Source: Dehalococcoidales bacterium (GTDB lineage Bacteria; Chloroflexota; Dehalococcoidia; Dehalococcoidales; UBA5760). Taken from it: DNA of 7,204 bases. Below the pieces are notes generated by a model. The model was not told the origin of the DNA, did not search any database, and saw only the letters and a program-made list of their open reading frames with translations. The stretch spans positions 1 through 7,204 of the forward strand of contig JAFGFP010000134.1 in assembly GCA_016931015.1 (NCBI GenBank), written 5' to 3'. A program made the position numbers and the translations under genes. This document shows positions 4,601 to 7,204 of this stretch, in pieces. Every line of letters begins with the position of its first letter. Position 1 is the first letter of the stretch.

Positions 4601-6046
4601 ATGAAAAGCGACTTTATGCTCGCTATCACCCAACTCTCGGCGGAGAAGAATCTGCCCCGGGAGACCGTGCTTGAGGCGGTGGAAGCGGCCTTGGCGTCGG
4701 CCTACAAGAAGAATAACTTCTCACCTAACCAGGATATCCTCGTCAAGATTAACCCCGGCACCGGCGGTATCAAGGTATGGGTGCAGAAGACGGTAGTCGA
4801 GACGCCCAGCGACCCGCGCCGTGAGATTACCCTGGACGAGGCGCTCCGGCTCAAACCGGACGCCCAGCTCGGCGACATTGTAGATATCGAGGCCACCCCC
4901 CACAACGCGGGGCGCATCGCCGCGCAGACCGCCAAGCAGGTTATCTTACAACGGCTCCACGAAGCCGAGCACAGCGCCATCTTCGAGGAGTTCGCCGACA
5001 AGCAGGGCGACATCGTTACCGGCATGGTACGCCGCATCGAGCCCCGGCAGCTCTTCATCGACCTGGGACGCACCGAGGCGATACTGCCGGCCGCCGAGCA
5101 GGTGCACAACGAAAGATACCGCGTCGGCCAGCGGCTCAAAGTCTGCCTCCTGGAGGTAATTCAGACCAACCGCGGGCCAAGGGTGCTGGTATCGCGCTCT
5201 CACCCGAACCTGCTGCGACGGCTCTTTGAGCTCGAAGTGCCCGAGGTGCTCAACGGCACCGTAGAGATAAAGGCGATTGCCCGCGAGGCCGGCTACCGGA
5301 GCAAGGTAGCCGTAACCACCCAGCAGGAAGGTATCGACCCGGTGGGCTGCTGCGTCGGCCTGAGGGGCATCAGGATACAGAACATCGTCAACGAGCTGAG
5401 CGGGGAAAAGATAGACGTTATCATGTGGAGCCCGGATAAATCGGTCTTCATCACTAACGCCTTAAGCCCGGCCCACGTGGTAAACGTCGCCATGAACGAG
5501 GAAGAGGAGACGGCCACCGTAGTGGTGCCCGATAACCAGCTTTCCCTGGCCATCGGGAAAGAGGGCCAGAACGTCCGGCTGGCGGCCAAACTCATCAGCC
5601 TCAGGATAGATATTAAGAGCGCTTCCGAAGCCGAGGAAGAGGCCAAGGCCCTGGCCAGCGAAGCCGTCGCCGAGGAGGAGCTCCCCGGCGAGATACCCGA
5701 AATCGAGGAGGCGGAGCCGGTACCGGCGGAGATTGAGGCGAGCGTCGCGGCAGATGAGGAAGCCGAAGAAGTCGAGGAAATCGAGGAGGCCGAAGAGCTA
5801 CCGGCCTCCGAGAGCGAGGTCCTCACCCCGGTCAGCGCCGAAGCGCCGCCCGGCGAGGAGAAAGCCGAGATAAGGTTCGCCGAGGACATCTCGATACCGA
5901 CCCCGGCTAAAGCGGGCACCAAGGCCAAGAAGAAAAAGAAGAAGGGTGTCCCGGTCAAGACCGCCGCTGAGGACGGCATTAAGATCAAGAAACGCCGCCG
6001 GGTGTCGCAGAGCCCGGAAGACTACGAGGAGGACGAAGGCTATTAG
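4601..6046 (+). CDS. nusA: Transcription termination/antitermination factor NusA
   Basis: A 481-residue NusA that binds RNA polymerase and nascent RNA to control pausing, intrinsic termination and antitermination. The N-terminal polymerase-binding domain spans about 1-130 (MKSDFMLAITQLSAEKNL at the start). The S1 domain is at about 134-200 (GDIVTGMVRRIEPRQLFIDLG), KH1 at about 201-290 with the loop GLRG (253-256) before IRIQNIVNELSGEKIDVI, and KH2 at about 303-347 with GKEG (319-322) in QLSLAIGKEGQNVRLAAKL. Beyond residue 347 is a long tail: an Ala/Glu-rich acidic stretch (345-430), then a basic run KAKKKKKK (441-448), KIKKRRR (461-467) and an acidic end, EEDEGY. An in-frame TAG at 4592-4594 and GGGGGA at 4585-4590 fix the ATG start. 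It is the first gene of the operon; rimP, often upstream, is absent. It probably attenuates its own transcription through the leader terminator. Confidence 0.97.
   Translation: MKSDFMLAITQLSAEKNLPRETVLEAVEAALASAYKKNNFSPNQDILVKINPGTGGIKVWVQKTVVETPSDPRREITLDEALRLKPDAQLGDIVDIEATPHNAGRIAAQTAKQVILQRLHEAEHSAIFEEFADKQGDIVTGMVRRIEPRQLFIDLGRTEAILPAAEQVHNERYRVGQRLKVCLLEVIQTNRGPRVLVSRSHPNLLRRLFELEVPEVLNGTVEIKAIAREAGYRSKVAVTTQQEGIDPVGCCVGLRGIRIQNIVNELSGEKIDVIMWSPDKSVFITNALSPAHVVNVAMNEEEETATVVVPDNQLSLAIGKEGQNVRLAAKLISLRIDIKSASEAEEEAKALASEAVAEEELPGEIPEIEEAEPVPAEIEASVAADEEAEEVEEIEEAEELPASESEVLTPVSAEAPPGEEKAEIRFAEDISIPTPAKAGTKAKKKKKKGVPVKTAAEDGIKIKKRRRVSQSPEDYEEDEGY
6026..6032 (+). promoter_or_regulatory. 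Shine-Dalgarno GAGGAGG deciding an ATT start for rnpM
   Basis: This strong ribosome-binding site lies in the last codons of nusA, 9 nt before ATT at 6042-6044. The ATT overlaps the nusA stop (ATTAG). In this frame there is no ATG, GTG or TTG between 5949 and the conserved PQRTCIACR motif, so the site supports ATT as the start. The motif also encodes Glu-rich NusA residues, so part of its purine content may be incidental. Confidence 0.55.
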
Positions 6047-6341
6047 CCAGCAGCACATTCCGCAGCGAACCTGTATCGCCTGCCGCAAGATAAGACCCAA
6101 GCGGGAGCTAATCCGCCTGGTGTCCACCGCCGACCACGGCGTCGAGATTGACCGCGGGGGCAAGGCCGCCGGACGCGGCGCTTACCTCTGCCACCGGCCA
6201 GAATGTTGGGAAGCCGGACTGAAGAGCCGCCGGCTGGAGCATGCGCTCAGGACAACCCTCAGCGCTGAGAACCAGGCCGAGCTCCAGAAAAAGGCCGGGG
6301 AGATTATGGAAGGGGACGCGAACAGTGGCCAGAACGAGTAA
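6042..6341 (+). CDS. rnpM: RNase P-associated nucleic-acid-binding protein RnpM (YlxR family), probable ATT start
   Basis: A small basic YlxR-family protein of 99 residues from the ATT start, a typical family length. The family hallmark is PQRTCIACRKIRPKRELIRLV (7-27), followed by GRGAYLCHRPECW (44-56). Cys11, Cys14, Cys50 and Cys55 could form a metal site, which is inference. YlxR has been reported to bind RNase P RNA and modulate the enzyme, hence RnpM. Its place between nusA and infB is the standard one. The chosen start overlaps the nusA stop and is served by GAGGAGG at 6026-6032. The alternative is a GTG at 5946, which would add 32 Arg-rich residues read from nusA's tail in another frame and has no well-spaced Shine-Dalgarno. 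The next in-frame GTG (Val27) would remove the CxxC motif. The last 17 bp overlap infB. Confidence 0.9.
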   Translation: MSQQHIPQRTCIACRKIRPKRELIRLVSTADHGVEIDRGGKAAGRGAYLCHRPECWEAGLKSRRLEHALRTTLSAENQAELQKKAGEIMEGDANSGQNE

Positions 6342-7204
6342 CTCAAGGAACACGCCTGCTACCGCCAGAGAGCCCCGCGCCGGGGCTCAACCAGCAGAGG
6401 CGCGCCCAATCGAGATTGCGTCCAGCCTGAGCGTGCGTCAGCTGGCGGAGGCACTCGGGGCCAGCGTCATCGACGTTATCAAGCAGCTGATGCGAATCGG
6501 CATCATGGCCAACATTAACCAAATTATCGACTACGAAGCCGCCGCCACCGTGGCCTCCGGTCTGGGCTTCGAGCCGCGACCGGAACCGCAAGCGGCACGC
6601 AAGCTATCCAGCACCGCCATCGATTTCAAGAAGGGACAGCACCTCAAGGGCGAGGCCCGCAAGAACCTGAAGCCGCGCCCGGCGGTGGTGACCATTATGG
6701 GGCACGTCGACCACGGTAAGACCCGACTCCTGGACGCTATCCGCGAGACCAACGTCATGGCCTCCGAAGCCGGGGGGATAACCCAGCACATCGGCGCCTA
6801 TCAGGTCGAGGTGGGGGGGCACAAGGTCACCTTCCTGGACACACCGGGTCACGAAGCCTTCACCGCGATGCGTGCCCGGGGAGCCCAGGTAACCGACATC
6901 GTCATTCTGGTGGTGGCCGCCGACGACGGGGTCATGCCCCAAACCCTGGAGGCTATCGACCACGCCCGGGCGGCCGGAGTGCCCATCGTGGTGGCTCTAA
7001 ACAAGATTGACAAGCCCACGGCTAACCCCGATAACGTCAAGCAGCAGCTGGCCGACGCCGGCCTGGTCATCGAGGAATGGGGAGGCGATGTCGTCTGCGC
7101 GCCTATCTCCGCCAAGGAGAAGACCGGTATTACCGAGCTATTAGAGAACCTGCTGCTGGTCGCCGAGATGGAGGAGATTCGAGCCGACCCGTCCCGCCCG
7201 GCGG
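6325..7204 (+). CDS. infB: Translation initiation factor IF2, N-terminal 293 residues (runs off the window)
   Basis: IF2 is the GTPase that places initiator tRNA on the ribosome. The frame opens at GTG (6325), with AAGGGGA (6310-6316) 8 nt upstream, and continues open to the edge. A short Ala/Arg/Pro-rich lead is followed by an IF2_N module at about 34-83 (SLSVRQLAEALGASVIDVIK). The GTPase domain has all five G motifs: GHVDHGKT (126-133), GGITQHIGAY (150-159), DTPGH (172-176), NKID (226-229) and SAK (262-264). The region before the GTPase is only about 125 residues, much shorter than in enteric IF2, which suggests a compact protein. It overlaps the end of rnpM by 17 bp, implying translational coupling, and no ylxQ (L7Ae-like) gene separates them. 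Domains II and III and the C-terminal domain lie beyond the window. Confidence 0.97.
   Translation, partial: MARTSNSRNTPATAREPRAGAQPAEARPIEIASSLSVRQLAEALGASVIDVIKQLMRIGIMANINQIIDYEAAATVASGLGFEPRPEPQAARKLSSTAIDFKKGQHLKGEARKNLKPRPAVVTIMGHVDHGKTRLLDAIRETNVMASEAGGITQHIGAYQVEVGGHKVTFLDTPGHEAFTAMRARGAQVTDIVILVVAADDGVMPQTLEAIDHARAAGVPIVVALNKIDKPTANPDNVKQQLADAGLVIEEWGGDVVCAPISAKEKTGITELLENLLLVAEMEEIRADPSRPA

Noticed and set aside
5930..5945. A/G-rich run in nusA as a slippage or frameshift site
   Set aside because: It encodes a lysine run in the continuous nusA frame, with mixed AAG/AAA codons and no downstream structure or short product to suggest programmed slippage.
5293..5988. Ser/Ala-rich 231-codon minus-strand ORF
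   Set aside because: It mirrors the Glu/Ala-rich NusA tail; such shadows are expected opposite GAG/GCC-rich coding DNA.
5946..6041. GTG at 5946 as the rnpM start
   Set aside because: It would add 32 Arg-rich residues read out of frame from nusA, with no well-spaced Shine-Dalgarno and no resemblance to the YlxR family.

Overview
The window looks like bacterial chromosome from an anaerobic-type Chloroflexota lineage, most likely a Dehalococcoidia relative. This is inferred from the style of NusA and IF2, the moderately GC-rich DNA with frequent ATA (Ile) and AGG (Arg) codons, and Thr/Pro-rich lipoprotein linkers. No rRNA or other taxonomic marker is present, so the assignment is tentative. The layout is two oppositely transcribed blocks that meet at a divergent intergenic region (about 4206-4600).

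Left block (minus strand, 4205 down to 1): an ABC import locus. It holds a LivJ/Peripla_BP_6-type substrate-binding lipoprotein (2841-4205), two paralogous RbsC-type (BPD_transp_2, sugar CUT2-like) permeases (1556-2548 and 506-1525), and the 5' end of a second lipoprotein (1-244), whose lipidated Cys is followed by a tandem TTP-repeat linker. No ATPase gene is in the window. The binding-protein gene has its own promoter in the divergent region and ends at a large structured hairpin. The permease pair has a separate near-consensus promoter whose -10 box lies in a perfect palindrome. The second lipoprotein follows a 261-bp leader with inverted repeats and a possible tiny upstream ORF.

Right block (plus strand, 4506 to the edge): a compact transcription/translation operon, nusA - rnpM(ylxR) - infB. 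It starts from an extended -10 promoter and passes through a classical intrinsic terminator in the leader. rimP and the L7Ae-like ylxQ gene, often found in this operon, are missing. The genes are tightly coupled. rnpM appears to start at an unusual ATT codon overlapping the nusA stop (ATTAG), with a strong Shine-Dalgarno inside the end of nusA. infB starts at a GTG inside the end of rnpM and runs off the window.

The points most worth following up are the ATT start of rnpM, the attenuator before nusA, the palindrome over the permease promoter, the 74-nt hairpin after the binding-protein gene, and the mixed make-up of the transporter. I see no clear evidence of a wholly new system, CRISPR array, tRNA or insertion sequence.
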